From NCBI RefSeq assembly GCF_008642335.1, contig NZ_CP029191.1, positions 6,820,001 to 6,884,000 on the forward strand: 64,000 bases of DNA. Direction: 5' to 3'. The notes under the pieces are model-generated. The model made no database searches. It was given only the letters and a program-made list of their open reading frames with translations, and had not been told where the DNA came from. The translations under genes were made by a program, and so were the position numbers. Positions 50,203 to 59,353 of the stretch are shown here, piece by piece. The DNA is from Streptomyces venezuelae (lineage in GTDB: Bacteria > Actinomycetota > Actinomycetes > Streptomycetales > Streptomycetaceae). How positions within the stretch are numbered: the stretch's first letter is position 1; every line of letters starts with the position of its first letter.

Positions 50203-50640
50203 TTAAACCCATCCGTCCGGGCCGCCGTCGGGCGCCGCGCGGCTGATGTCGGCGAGCGCCGACGTCGGATCCTGCGACACCGCGAGGTCACCGAGGCTCA
50301 CCATTCCCACCGGATGGCCGTCCTCGACGACGGGCAGCCGCCGCACCGCGTGGTCGCGCATCAGCCCGATGGCCTCCGACACCGCGTCGTCGGGGGCCAC
50401 CACCACCGGGTTCGGCGTGCAGACGGCCTGCGCGCTGACCGTCAGCGGATCCGCGCCGTCCGCCACGGCGCGCAACGCGATGTCCCGGTCCGTGAGCACG
50501 CCGAGGACCCGCCCTTCCGCCGCCACCAGGACGTCGCCGATGTCCTGGGCGCGCATCAACTGTGCCGCTTCGACGAGAGAGGCGTCGGGGCGTACGGCCA
50601 CGACACCCGGCGTCATGACGTCCCTTACGTAATCAGCCAT
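50203..50640 (-). CDS. CBS-domain pair protein
   Basis: The 145-aa protein consists of two CBS motifs: first (about 8-62) MTPGVVAVRPDASLVEAAQLM split by PDAS, with GVLTDRDIALRAV; second (about 72-128) with RDHAVRRLPVVEDGHPVGMVSLGDLA. Stand-alone pairs bind adenine nucleotides or NAD(H) and act as energy or stress sensors. It lies beside the TPP enzyme on the same strand. A weak GGGTAC element at 50698-50703 (reverse strand) could be its stress-type promoter. Confidence 0.92.
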   Translation of the reverse strand: MADYVRDVMTPGVVAVRPDASLVEAAQLMRAQDIGDVLVAAEGRVLGVLTDRDIALRAVADGADPLTVSAQAVCTPNPVVVAPDDAVSEAIGLMRDHAVRRLPVVEDGHPVGMVSLGDLAVSQDPTSALADISRAAPDGGPDGWV

Positions 50641-50746
50641 GGCTGGAGACCTTCCTGCATGCGTCCGTCATACGTTCCGCGTGCTGACTCCGCCGCAGTA
50701 CCCCTGAGCCATGAAGCCATGCCTCCGCGGGCCCCTTCCGGAACCG

Positions 50747-52570
50747 CTAGGACGACCGCTCCCCGCGGTCCTCGTGGCCCGCTCCCGGCAGGAACTCCTG
50801 CACCTTCGCCTTCAGACCCTGCTTGACCACCGACGCCCGGTCCGCGTCGCCCTTGAGGATCGACGACGCGGTGGCCTCCATCTGGTCCCACGTCGCGTGC
50901 GGCGGGATCGGCGGGACCGCCAAGTCGGTGCGGAAGTCGATCACCACCGGGCCGCTCGCGTCGAGCGCGGCACGCCACGCCGGCTCCACCTCCTCGGGAC
51001 GCTCCACGCGGATGCCGGTCAGACCGATCGAACGGGCGAACTCCGCGTACCGAACGTCGGGCAGCGACTGGGACGGCAGGAAGGACGGGGCGCCCTCCAT
51101 CGCCCGCATCTCCCACGTCACCTGGTTCAGGTCCTGGTTGTTCCACACGCCGACGACCAGCCGCGGGTCGTCCCAGCGGTGCCGGTACTTGGCGGCGGTG
51201 ATCAGCTCCGCCATGCCGTTCATCTGCATCGCGCCGTCGCCCACCAGAGCGATCGCGGGACGGTCGGGGTGCGCGAACTTCGCACCGATCGCGTACGGCA
51301 CACCGCAGCCCATCGTCGCCAGCGTGCCCGACAGGGAGGCGCGCATGTCCCCGCGGAAGGTGAGGTGCCGGGCGAACCAGTTCGCCACCGAACCCGAGTC
51401 GGACGTCACGATCGCGTTGTCGGGGAGCAACGGGTCCAGGGCCCGCGCCACATACTCCGGATTGATGGGATCGGCGGAGATCCCGGCCCTGCGCTCCATC
51501 ACCCCGCGCCAGCGCGCGACGTTCGCACAGACCTCGTCGTACCACTCGCGGCACACCTCGCGGCGGTCCTTGTCGATGAGCGGGATCAGCTCGCGCAGCG
51601 TCGCCCGCGCGTCGCCGACGAGGTTCACCTCGTACGGATAGCGCATCCCGATCATGTGCGGGTCGATGTCGATCTGCACACCGCGCGCCGAACCGAACTC
51701 CGGCAGGAACTGCGAGTACGGGAAGCTGGAGCCGATCGTCAGGAGCGTGTCGCAGTCGCGCATCAGCTCGTAGCTGGGGCGGGTGCCGAGCAGGCCGATC
51801 GAACCGGTGACGTACGGGAGTTCGTCGCTCAGCGCGTCCTTGCCGAGCAGCGCCTTCGCCACGCCCGCGCCGAGCAGCTCCGCGATCTCCTCGACCTCCG
51901 CGCGCGCCCCCGCCGCGCCCTGGCCGACCAGGATGGCCGCCTTGTCGCCGGAGTTCAGGACCTCCGCGGCGCGCTCCAGGGCCGTCGGCGAGGGCATCGC
52001 GGTCCAGCTGCTGCGGTCGAGACTGGAGGGGACCATCTTGAAGGCGTGCGGCGGCGGGGTGTACTCCAGCTCCTGCACGTCGCCGGGGACGATCACGGCG
52101 GTCGGGCAGCGGCGCGCGTACGCGGTGCGGATCGCCCGGTCCAGGACGTTGGGCAGCTGCTCGGGGACCGTCACCGTCTCCACGAAGTCGCCCGCCACGT
52201 CCTTGAACAGCGTGTGCAGGTCCACCTCCTGCTGGTACGAGCCGCCCATCGCGCTGCGGTGGGTCTGCCCGACGATCGCGAGGACCGGCACGTGGTCCAG
52301 CTTCGCGTCGTACAGGCCGTTCAGCAGATGCACCGCCCCCGGGCCCGACGTCGCCACGCACACACCGAGCCGCCTGCCGAACTTGGCGTACCCGACCGCC
52401 TGGAACGCCGACATCTCCTCGTGCCGGGACTGCACGAAACGCGGCCGGTCCTCGGCCCTGCCCCACGCGGCCAGCAGACCGTTGATGCCGTCACCCGGAT
52501 AGCCGAAGACCTGCTCCACGCCCCAGGCGCGCAGCCTCTCCAGGATGTGGTCGGCGACCTTGACGCTCAT
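50747..52570 (-). CDS. Thiamine-diphosphate-dependent enzyme (pyruvate oxidase/acetolactate synthase-like)
   Basis: The 607-aa protein has three domains: an N-terminal TPP pyrimidine domain with catalytic Glu in SRHEEMSAFQA, a central domain (about 195-330) and a C-terminal pyrophosphate domain with GDGAMQMNGM and the Asn pair VWNNQDLNQVTWE. The pattern YPGDGING and the ending point to PoxB-like thiamine-requiring proteins that turn pyruvate to acetate. FAD binding cannot be judged from sequence alone. GGAGG is 7 nt before ATG 52570. It lies divergent from the sigma factor gene across 249 nt. Confidence 0.9.
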   Translation of the reverse strand: MSVKVADHILERLRAWGVEQVFGYPGDGINGLLAAWGRAEDRPRFVQSRHEEMSAFQAVGYAKFGRRLGVCVATSGPGAVHLLNGLYDAKLDHVPVLAIVGQTHRSAMGGSYQQEVDLHTLFKDVAGDFVETVTVPEQLPNVLDRAIRTAYARRCPTAVIVPGDVQELEYTPPPHAFKMVPSSLDRSSWTAMPSPTALERAAEVLNSGDKAAILVGQGAAGARAEVEEIAELLGAGVAKALLGKDALSDELPYVTGSIGLLGTRPSYELMRDCDTLLTIGSSFPYSQFLPEFGSARGVQIDIDPHMIGMRYPYEVNLVGDARATLRELIPLIDKDRREVCREWYDEVCANVARWRGVMERRAGISADPINPEYVARALDPLLPDNAIVTSDSGSVANWFARHLTFRGDMRASLSGTLATMGCGVPYAIGAKFAHPDRPAIALVGDGAMQMNGMAELITAAKYRHRWDDPRLVVGVWNNQDLNQVTWEMRAMEGAPSFLPSQSLPDVRYAEFARSIGLTGIRVERPEEVEPAWRAALDASGPVVIDFRTDLAVPPIPPHATWDQMEATASSILKGDADRASVVKQGLKAKVQEFLPGAGHEDRGERSS

Positions 52571-52819
52571 GCGGAACCCTCCGGTCGAAAACGGAAAACG
52601 GCAGTCTGGTCCGGGTGTCCTGCCGCACCGGCGGGAAACCTCGCGGTGTTTGCTGCCCAAAGCGCGGGGCAGGCGGAAGGGAGTGCTTCGGACCGGAGGC
52701 ACGTCCGTGGGAGCGTCCCTGACGCCCGCCCCCCGGGTGTGCCCGTTGCGCTCCGACGTGCGCACACTCCCACGGTGACCGTCCATCCCAAGGCACCCAC
52801 GAGGGAGTTGCGACGCACC

Positions 52820-53632
52820 ATGCGATCCCACACCACCACTGCAGCAGCCGCGAGGCCCAGGCGTCACCCGCACGACGACGCCCCCGACACCGCGGAAGCC
52901 TTCGCCCGCCTCGTCGAACTGGCACCGGGACCCGAGCGGGACACCCTGCGCCAGGAGATCGTCCAGGCCTGGCTCCCCATGGCGGAACGGCTCGCCGGCC
53001 GATTCCGCAACCGCGGCGAATCCCTCGACGACCTGCGGCAGGTCGCGGCCCTCGGCCTGGTCAAGGCCGTCGACCGCTACGACCCGCGGCGCGGCACCGC
53101 GTTCGAGAGCTACGCGGTCCCCACCGTCACGGGTGAGATCAAGCGGCACTTCCGCGACCACATGTGGACCCTGCACGTGCCGCGCCGCGTCCAGGACCTG
53201 CGCAACCGCGTACGGTTCGCCCGCCAGGACCTCTCCCAGACGGTCTCGGGGCGCGCCCCCACCACCGCCGAGATCGCCACCCACGCGCAGATGAGCGAGG
53301 AGGACGCCAAGGCCGGCCTGGAGGCGCTCGACAGCTTCACCGCGCTCTCCCTCGACGCCGAACTCCCCGGCAGCGAGGACGGCTACTCGCTGAGCGACGC
53401 CCTCGGCGGCACCGACCCGGCGCTCGACGTCGTCGTCGACCGGGAGGCCGTCAAGCCGCGGATCGCGCAGCTCCCCGAGCGCGAACGCACCATCCTCTAC
53501 ATGCGGTTCTTCGGCGACATGACGCAGAGCAGCATCGCCGACGAGATGGGCATCTCCCAGATGCACGTGTCCCGGCTCATCAGCCGCTGCTGCGACCGGC
53601 TGCGCGACCAGGTCATGAAGGACGCGGCCTGA
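52820..53632 (+). CDS. RNA polymerase sigma factor, SigB/SigF family
   Basis: The 270-aa protein has an Ala/His-rich leader, region 2 (about 45-115: RLAGRFRNRGESLDDLRQVAA split by Gly, then GLVKAVDRYDPRRGTAFESYAVPTVTGEIKRH in pieces), region 3 (about 130-180) and region 4 (about 215-262: LPERERTILYMRFFGDMTQSSIA broken at the turn, with ISQMHVSRLISRC). This is the SigB/F/G stress and development class. ATG 52820 is used; GTG 52775 would add 15 residues. Its end overlaps the convergent PAS-GAF gene by 20 nt. It could drive GTTT...GGGTA promoters. Confidence 0.92.
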   Translation: MRSHTTTAAAARPRRHPHDDAPDTAEAFARLVELAPGPERDTLRQEIVQAWLPMAERLAGRFRNRGESLDDLRQVAALGLVKAVDRYDPRRGTAFESYAVPTVTGEIKRHFRDHMWTLHVPRRVQDLRNRVRFARQDLSQTVSGRAPTTAEIATHAQMSEEDAKAGLEALDSFTALSLDAELPGSEDGYSLSDALGGTDPALDVVVDREAVKPRIAQLPERERTILYMRFFGDMTQSSIADEMGISQMHVSRLISRCCDRLRDQVMKDAA

Positions 53633-54752
53633 CACTCCGCCGCATCGCGAGCGCGATGTGCCGCGACATCACGTCGACCGTCCGCGCCTCGGCCATCGAG
53701 AAGGCGAGCCGCGCGCCGCTCCGGAAGAGCGTGAGGACGCCCTCCACCGGGCCGTGCGTGCGGGCGGTCAGCGGCACACACAGCAGGGACGTGACCTCGG
53801 CGCGTACGAGCACGTGCGCGCCGGACGCGTCCCTGCCGAACGCGTCCGGGTCCTCCGGGCGCACCTGAAGCGACGCCGCCCCGCCGCGTGCCGCCTCCAC
53901 CACGAGGGGGCACGCGGCGGGGTCCTGCGCGAGGACGTCGGGGGCAGCCGGTGCGTCCGGTGGTCCCAGGACCGTGGTGCGCCGCAGCCTGGCGGCTCCC
54001 GCGTCGGCGATCACCCAGTCCGCGAACCGCCCGTGCAACACCCCGGCGGCCGCATCGAGGACAGCCGCGCCGTCCCCCGCGGGCACGGCGAGCAGCGCCG
54101 TCGTCATGGCGTCCAGCAGATCGAGCTGGGCCGCGTGCCGGGTCGCCTCACCGAGGTCGGGGGCCGGCCCCTGGACGCTCGGCCGGTGCTGCGCGTGGTC
54201 CTTCGTGGGCTGCAGCACGACGAGGACCGCGGTGCGCGGCTCCGCGCCGGGGCGCAGCGCGGTGAGGGTCGCGCGGACCGGGGTGCCGGGGCTCTGCTGC
54301 AGGTGCACGTTGAGACTCCGGTCGCCCTCGCCGCGGGCGACCGCCGCGGTCTGCGTACGGAACGCCACCCGGTCGGCGTGCATCAGGAACCCGGTCAGCG
54401 GGCGGCCCGTCGCATAGCCCGCGCGGACACCGGTCAGACCCGTCGCGGCGAAGTTCATGCGCCGCACCACGGTCTCCCTGTCGACCAGCGCCACCGGCAG
54501 CGGCATCCGCTGGAACAGGGACCGCAGCAGCCGCTGCTCGTCACGGTCCGCCGTGGCGTCGTCCCACTGCCCGTTGACGGCAAGACGCTCGTACGTCGGC
54601 CACAACTGGGCCGCCACATGGTCCAGTTCGAAGAGTGCGGCGTCCAGGACGGTGCCGAGGTCCCCGGCCGGGACGGAACGGGCCGACTTCAACTCGGCGA
54701 CACGACGCAGGAAATCCGCGAGCTCTTCACCGAAAGCCTCCATCTGGGACAT
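53613..54752 (-). CDS. PAS-GAF sensor protein
   Basis: The 379-aa protein has an N-terminal helical region (1-65), a PAS domain (about 75-185: QRMPLPVALVDRETVVRRMN, then TGRPLTGFLMHADRVAF) and a C-terminal GAF domain (about 205-372: LDAMTTALLAVPAGDGAAVLD, then TSLLCVPLTARTHGPVEGVLTLF). There is no PP2C, kinase or ANTAR output domain, so it may act by protein contact. It lies between the sigma gene and a GAF-ANTAR gene, suggesting a signalling group. Confidence 0.85.
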   Translation of the reverse strand: MSQMEAFGEELADFLRRVAELKSARSVPAGDLGTVLDAALFELDHVAAQLWPTYERLAVNGQWDDATADRDEQRLLRSLFQRMPLPVALVDRETVVRRMNFAATGLTGVRAGYATGRPLTGFLMHADRVAFRTQTAAVARGEGDRSLNVHLQQSPGTPVRATLTALRPGAEPRTAVLVVLQPTKDHAQHRPSVQGPAPDLGEATRHAAQLDLLDAMTTALLAVPAGDGAAVLDAAAGVLHGRFADWVIADAGAARLRRTTVLGPPDAPAAPDVLAQDPAACPLVVEAARGGAASLQVRPEDPDAFGRDASGAHVLVRAEVTSLLCVPLTARTHGPVEGVLTLFRSGARLAFSMAEARTVDVMSRHIALAMRRSVRPRPS

Positions 54753-54824
54753 GCGCCGAACCTATCCGCTGCGACCGTTTTCCGTGAGCCGTGCCGGGAA
54801 GCCGAGGGAAGAGGAGGAACAGTC

Positions 54825-55532
54825 ATGGCGCCCATGCCCGACCCGGACCTGCTTCGACCCCAGTCATCTCTGCCCGGCCGCAGGCTGTCCGAACTCGCCG
54901 AGCAGGCCGTGCGCTGCACCCCCGCCTGCTGCGGCGCGAGCACGACGGTGTCCGACGGCGGCGACGAACAGCCCATAGCCGTCACCCACCCCGACCTCGC
55001 CGGGCTCGTCTCCGTGCAACTGCGCTCCGGCGAAGGACCCATCCCCGCCGCCGAGGAGCGGGGCACGCCCGTCGACGCGGAGGACCTGCTGCGGGACGAG
55101 CGGTGGCCCGAGTACCGTGCGATGGCCCTCGACGCGGGCGTACGGTCCTGCGTCACGCTGCCCTTCCAGCGCGGCGGGCTCACCGTCACCCTGACCCTGT
55201 TCGGCTTCCGCCCCGGAGCGCTCGACGACCCCGGTCACGGGCCCGCCCGGGCGCTCGGGGACCTCGCCACGACGAGCTTCGTGCGCGACCGGCACTACCG
55301 CGCCGCGCTGACCGAGCTGGACCAGCTCGGCACGGCCATGCGGACCCGGCCGGTCGTGGACCAGGCGTCCGGCATCGTCATGCACGTCCTGGGCTGCGAC
55401 GCGGACACCGCCTTCGGGGTGCTGCGCCGGATATCGCAGGCCACCAACCGCAAGCTCGCGGACGTCGCCGCGGCGCTCGTCGAGACGAAGGGCCGCGGCC
55501 TGGAACGCGAACTGGTATCGCTGGCCCGCTGA
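54825..55532 (+). CDS. GAF-ANTAR RNA-binding regulator
   Basis: The 235-aa protein has an N-terminal GAF-like domain (about 20-160, VRSCVTLPFQRGGLTVTLTLFGF) and a C-terminal ANTAR domain (about 172-228: MRTRPVVDQASGIVMHVLGCD split by Val, ADTAFGVLRRISQATNRKLADVA). ANTAR domains bind paired mRNA hairpins to prevent termination. GAGGAGG precedes ATG 54825. It diverges from the PAS-GAF gene over 72 nt. Confidence 0.9.
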   Translation: MAPMPDPDLLRPQSSLPGRRLSELAEQAVRCTPACCGASTTVSDGGDEQPIAVTHPDLAGLVSVQLRSGEGPIPAAEERGTPVDAEDLLRDERWPEYRAMALDAGVRSCVTLPFQRGGLTVTLTLFGFRPGALDDPGHGPARALGDLATTSFVRDRHYRAALTELDQLGTAMRTRPVVDQASGIVMHVLGCDADTAFGVLRRISQATNRKLADVAAALVETKGRGLERELVSLAR

Positions 55533-55671
55533 GTGCCTGTGTCATAACTCCGGCGAGAGCCTGTCCTCCGAGAGCGGAAGTGGCGGCGCCGGGCCGTCGG
55601 GGATACGTATGGATACGCAGGCACACGTACCGCCGACCGGCGCGGCGGACCAGTACGGCACGGAGGCACGG

Positions 55672-56949
55672 ATGCGGCGCACGGAGACGGAGGGCCGCGG
55701 ACCCGTCCGGTACGGGCCGCCCCAGCCGGAGCCGGGCCTCCCGGTCCTGCCCGAACTGGCGGCCGCCGCCGCGGCGGCGGCGGGCCGTTCCCCGGCCGAG
55801 CCCGCGGGTGGCGGCCCCGCGCTCCTCGACGCCGCGAGCGGCTACTGGGCCCGGCGCGGCCTGCCCGTGGAGCGCCACCAGGTCGTCGCCGCCCCCGGCG
55901 CCCCGCCCCTCCTGCTCGCCCTCACCGCGGCCCTCGGCGGCGACGTCCTGCTGCCGCGGCCCTGCGCCGCCTGGTGGGCGCCCCAGGCGCGGCTGCTCGG
56001 CCGCGACGTCTACCACGTGCCGACACCCGCCGAGTGCGGCGGCGTCCCCGACCCGTACGCCCTCCTGGAGACCGTCCGCAGGGTCCGCGAAGAGGGCGGA
56101 AGACCCCGGCTCCTCGTGCTCTCCGTCGCAGACGACCCGACCGCCACCGTGCCGCCGCCCGAAGTGCTCCACGAGACGGTGGAGGCCGCCGCCGGCGAAG
56201 GCCTGCACGTCGTCAGCGACGAGACGTGGCGCGACACCCTGCACCACCCCCGCGACACCGTCGTGATCGGCCCCGCCGAGATGGACCACGAGCGGGTGAC
56301 CGTCCTGTGCGACCTCGCGGGGCCCTTCCTGCCCCCGGCGCTGCCCGCCGCCGTCGCCCGCTTCCCCGCGACTCCGGCGGGATCCGCCCTGCGCGCCCGC
56401 ACCCTCGACGTCCTCACCGCGCTCGGCGCGACCCTCGCCGCACCCGCCGTCGCGGCGGCGTCGTACGCACTCGGCGAACCGGACCCGATCGTCGAACGGC
56501 TCGCCGCCGCCGTACGGCTGCACGCGCGCGTGGCCGACGCCGCGCAGCACGCGCTGCTCGCCGCGGGCGCCCTCGTCCGGCCCCCGCAGGCGGGCCGCCA
56601 CCTCTACGCCGACCTGGGCCCCCTGCGCTCGGCGCTCGCCGCGCGGGACGTCGGTGACGCACAGGACCTGGAGGAGTACCTCGAAGCCCGCCTCGGCATG
56701 CCCGCACCGGGCGGCCACCGCTTCGGCGACGACTTCGACAAGCTGCGCGTACGCCTGTCCACGGGCCCCCTCCTCGGCGCGACCCCGGCGGAACAACAGG
56801 AGTCGCTCATGGCGCCCGACCCGCTGCGACTGCCGCACGTGAACCGTGCGCTGACCGCGTTCGGCGCGGCCTTCGACGACCTGCGCGCGGCCGTCGCGCG
56901 GCGGCCGGAACAGATGGAACGGACGGAACGGGCGGAACCGCCTCACTGA
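55672..56949 (+). CDS. Aminotransferase-fold protein lacking the PLP lysine
   Basis: The 425-aa protein follows class I/II aminotransferase topology: VVAAPGAPPLLLALTAALGGD (cofactor-cup region), LVLSVADDPTATVPPPEVL in place of the NPTG loop, VVSDETW in place of DE-Y and LRVRLSTGP for the carboxylate Arg. The segment that should carry SxSK reads VLCDLAGPFLPPAL and has no Lys; the only Lys is beside the final Arg motif. Transaldimination is therefore unlikely. ATG 55672 has GGAGG 5 nt upstream; ATG 55609 would add 21 residues. It converges on the synthase-like gene with a 7-nt overlap. Confidence 0.78.
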   Translation: MRRTETEGRGPVRYGPPQPEPGLPVLPELAAAAAAAAGRSPAEPAGGGPALLDAASGYWARRGLPVERHQVVAAPGAPPLLLALTAALGGDVLLPRPCAAWWAPQARLLGRDVYHVPTPAECGGVPDPYALLETVRRVREEGGRPRLLVLSVADDPTATVPPPEVLHETVEAAAGEGLHVVSDETWRDTLHHPRDTVVIGPAEMDHERVTVLCDLAGPFLPPALPAAVARFPATPAGSALRARTLDVLTALGATLAAPAVAAASYALGEPDPIVERLAAAVRLHARVADAAQHALLAAGALVRPPQAGRHLYADLGPLRSALAARDVGDAQDLEEYLEARLGMPAPGGHRFGDDFDKLRVRLSTGPLLGATPAEQQESLMAPDPLRLPHVNRALTAFGAAFDDLRAAVARRPEQMERTERAEPPH

Positions 56950-57848
56950 CCCCGCTTGCGGTACTCGCGCACCAGCAGACGCACGGCCGCGGGGACGGCG
57001 GGCCGCGCCGACGAGACGAGGAGCCCGGCCCCCTTGGCGCGGGCCGCCCCGGCGGTGGCCTCCTCCATCCCGATCAGCGCCCGGCCGAAGGCACGGTGGG
57101 CCGCGGGAAGGTGCCCGACCAGCGCGTGGGCGGCGCGCAGGGACGTACAGGCGGCGTCGAGCTGCCGGGCGATCAGCTCACCGACCCCGGCGGTCGCCCG
57201 CCCCGCCACCAGGTCCTCCCGCGTCACCCCGTGACGCTCCAGCACGTCCCGGGGGAGGTTGAGGCGGCCGGCCCCGAGGTCGTCGGCCAGGTCGTTGACG
57301 AAGTCCAGACGCTGGCTGCCGTCGATGAACGCGCGGCAGGCGGAGCGGTACCCGGCGGGCTCGGCCCCCGGCGCGAGCACGTCGGCGAGGAGCATGAACG
57401 CGGGCAGGGAGTAGGCGTCGACGTAGCGCTGGTAGTCCGCCTCCGTGGCGAACCCGGCGAAGTCCAGCTCGACGGCCGCGCCGTCGAGGAACGCCTCGAC
57501 GTGCCCGGCCAGACGCGGACGGGCCGCACAGGCGTGCAGCAACGGACGCAGCACGTCGTGGTCGCCGTGTCCCGTGGCCAGCGCCGCACGGACCTGCCCG
57601 GCCCACCGTTCGTACGCGGCCGTGCGCTCCCGCAGGAACCCCTCCCCGTCGAGGAGGCTGTCGGTGTGGTGCATGAACGCGGTCGCGGCCAGCAGATGGG
57701 GGACGGTCGGCCGGGGCAGCAACAGCCGGACGGCCGCGTACTGGGGGAACCGGTACCGCGCCACCACGCGGCGCTGCCGAGTGAAGTCGGCGCGCAGCCG
57801 CTCGCCCCGCACGTCGGCCGCGTCCAGCGCGGCATCCCACGAACCCAT
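56943..57848 (-). CDS. Squalene/phytoene synthase-family protein
   Basis: The 301-aa all-helical protein has both DxxxD motifs of head-to-head prenyl synthases: DSLLD in FMHHTDSLLDGEG (about 62-66) and DFVND in SQRLDFVNDLADDLGAGRLNLP (split by the Asp pair), plus YVDAYSLPAFM. It could condense two prenyl diphosphates, but no carotenoid, hopanoid or squalene gene adjoins, so its product is unknown. It shares the strand of the DedA/MBL genes and converges on the aminotransferase-like gene. Confidence 0.82.
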   Translation of the reverse strand: MGSWDAALDAADVRGERLRADFTRQRRVVARYRFPQYAAVRLLLPRPTVPHLLAATAFMHHTDSLLDGEGFLRERTAAYERWAGQVRAALATGHGDHDVLRPLLHACAARPRLAGHVEAFLDGAAVELDFAGFATEADYQRYVDAYSLPAFMLLADVLAPGAEPAGYRSACRAFIDGSQRLDFVNDLADDLGAGRLNLPRDVLERHGVTREDLVAGRATAGVGELIARQLDAACTSLRAAHALVGHLPAAHRAFGRALIGMEEATAGAARAKGAGLLVSSARPAVPAAVRLLVREYRKRGQ

Positions 57849-57879
57849 CCCTGTGCCGCCCCCATGTCCCGTTCCGCCG

Positions 57880-58494
57880 CTATGCCAGCGCGTGCCTGAC
57901 CTTGCGCCAGAGCGCGGGCGCCACGCTGATCACCACGGTCAGCGCGACCGCCACCGCCACGCCCTCCCACGGCTCCTTGAAGAGCGACCCGCCGAGGATA
58001 CCGATCAGCTGATACGTCACCGCCCACGCCAGACACGCGGGCACGTCCCCGCGGGCGAACCGGCGCAGCGGCATCTTCGCCATCAGGCACGCCAGCATCA
58101 CCGGGATCCGGCCCGCGGGCACGAGCCGCGAGAGGACCAGGACCATCACCCCGTGGTCCGCCAGCTTCTCCTGCGCCTGCGCGAGACGTTCCTCCGGCGC
58201 CCGGTCGCGGATCGCCGCCAGCCAGCGCGACCCGTTCTTCGACTTCATGCCGCGCCGCCCCAGCCAGTACAGGGAGACGTCGCCGAGGAACGCGGCGAAC
58301 GCCGCGACGCCGAAGACGATGAGCAGCGAGAACGGCGCCGTCTGGTGGAAGGCCACCACCGCCGCCGAACTGACCAGCGCTCCGGTCGGCACCACGGGCA
58401 CCAGCGCGCCGACCGCCACGAGCAGGAACAGCGTCGGATAGCCGACGGCCTGCTGCGTACTCTCCGGCGTCACGCCGGCCACTGAGGCAAGCAT
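57880..58494 (-). CDS. DedA family membrane protein
   Basis: The 204-aa protein has about five hydrophobic segments, the DedA motif FxGDxxxYWxGR seen as FLGDVSLYWLGRRG, and the amphipathic SRLVPAGRIPVMLACLMAKM stretch with conserved Arg. DedA/SNARE-associated proteins flip undecaprenyl phosphate or phospholipids. ATG 58494 shares one base with the MBL-fold stop, so the two are coupled. Confidence 0.92.
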   Translation of the reverse strand: MLASVAGVTPESTQQAVGYPTLFLLVAVGALVPVVPTGALVSSAAVVAFHQTAPFSLLIVFGVAAFAAFLGDVSLYWLGRRGMKSKNGSRWLAAIRDRAPEERLAQAQEKLADHGVMVLVLSRLVPAGRIPVMLACLMAKMPLRRFARGDVPACLAWAVTYQLIGILGGSLFKEPWEGVAVAVALTVVISVAPALWRKVRHALA

Positions 58495-59270
58495 TACTTG
58501 GACACCTCCGGCAGCACGCTCTCCCCGTGCGCGAGCCGGTGCACCGACACCTCGGGGGCGAGCCGGGCCGCATGACGCACGAACTCGTGCCCCGGCGCGT
58601 GGAACTCATGCGGACGTACGGCATCCATGCCAATGGGCCAGTACGTTCCGTAGTGCACCGGAACCGCGCTCCGCGGCCCGATCCGTGCCAACGCCTGCGC
58701 CGCTCGTCCCGCGTCCAGGTGGCCGTGGCCCAGATACGGGCCCCAGCCGCCCACCGGCAGCAGCGCCACGTCGACGGCACCGACCTCGTCGGCCATCCCG
58801 TCGAACAGTCCGGTGTCCCCGGCGAAGTACGTGCGCGCCTCACCCTCCACGACATAGCCGAGCGCGGGCGAACGGTGCGGTCCCACGGGCAGCCGCCGAC
58901 CGTCGTGCAGCGCGGACACCACGCGTACGACGACCTCACCGACCGGGACCTCGTCGCCGGGCACGACCTCGGTGAAGCGGAGGTGCGGGAGCCGGCGCCG
59001 CAGCCCCGGCAGCGATCGTGCCGTGCCGTGCGGGACCAGGGCGCGGGTGCCCGGCGCGAGGCGGGCCAGCGAGGGCACGTGCAGGTGGTCGGCGTGCAGA
59101 TGCGACAGAAGCACGACGTCGGCGACGGCCGCGTCCCGCGGCGGCAGGGCGCCTCTGCGCCGCCGCAGATGCGCGAGGCGGCGGGCGAACAGGGGGTCGG
59201 TCAGTACGCGGACGCCCGAGTCCTCGACCGTGCATGTGGCGTGACCCCACCATGTGACCTCGACGGGCAC
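58494..59270 (-). CDS. MBL-fold metallo-hydrolase (UlaG-like)
   Basis: The 258-aa protein has WWGHATC at the start, the zinc motif SHLHADHLH, a later Asp in TYFAGDTGLFDG and His in VPVHYGTYWP. The layout is of UlaG/NAPE-PLD type phosphoesterases or lactonases. Its stop overlaps the DedA start by one base. NAPE-PLD-like lipid activity would fit a DedA partner, but that is inference. Confidence 0.9.
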   Translation of the reverse strand: MPVEVTWWGHATCTVEDSGVRVLTDPLFARRLAHLRRRRGALPPRDAAVADVVLLSHLHADHLHVPSLARLAPGTRALVPHGTARSLPGLRRRLPHLRFTEVVPGDEVPVGEVVVRVVSALHDGRRLPVGPHRSPALGYVVEGEARTYFAGDTGLFDGMADEVGAVDVALLPVGGWGPYLGHGHLDAGRAAQALARIGPRSAVPVHYGTYWPIGMDAVRPHEFHAPGHEFVRHAARLAPEVSVHRLAHGESVLPEVSK

Positions 59271-59353
59271 CCGGTTCCTCCTTCGTGCGACTGTCTCCGA
59301 GCCTACGGCCAGGAGTAGGGTCGGCGGCTGAGACCGAAGGTCAGGGGGACGCC

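Noticed and set aside
50711..52819. Plus-strand extension of the sigma factor to over 900 codons
   Set aside because: It mirrors the TPP enzyme in antisense; sigma homology begins at 52820.
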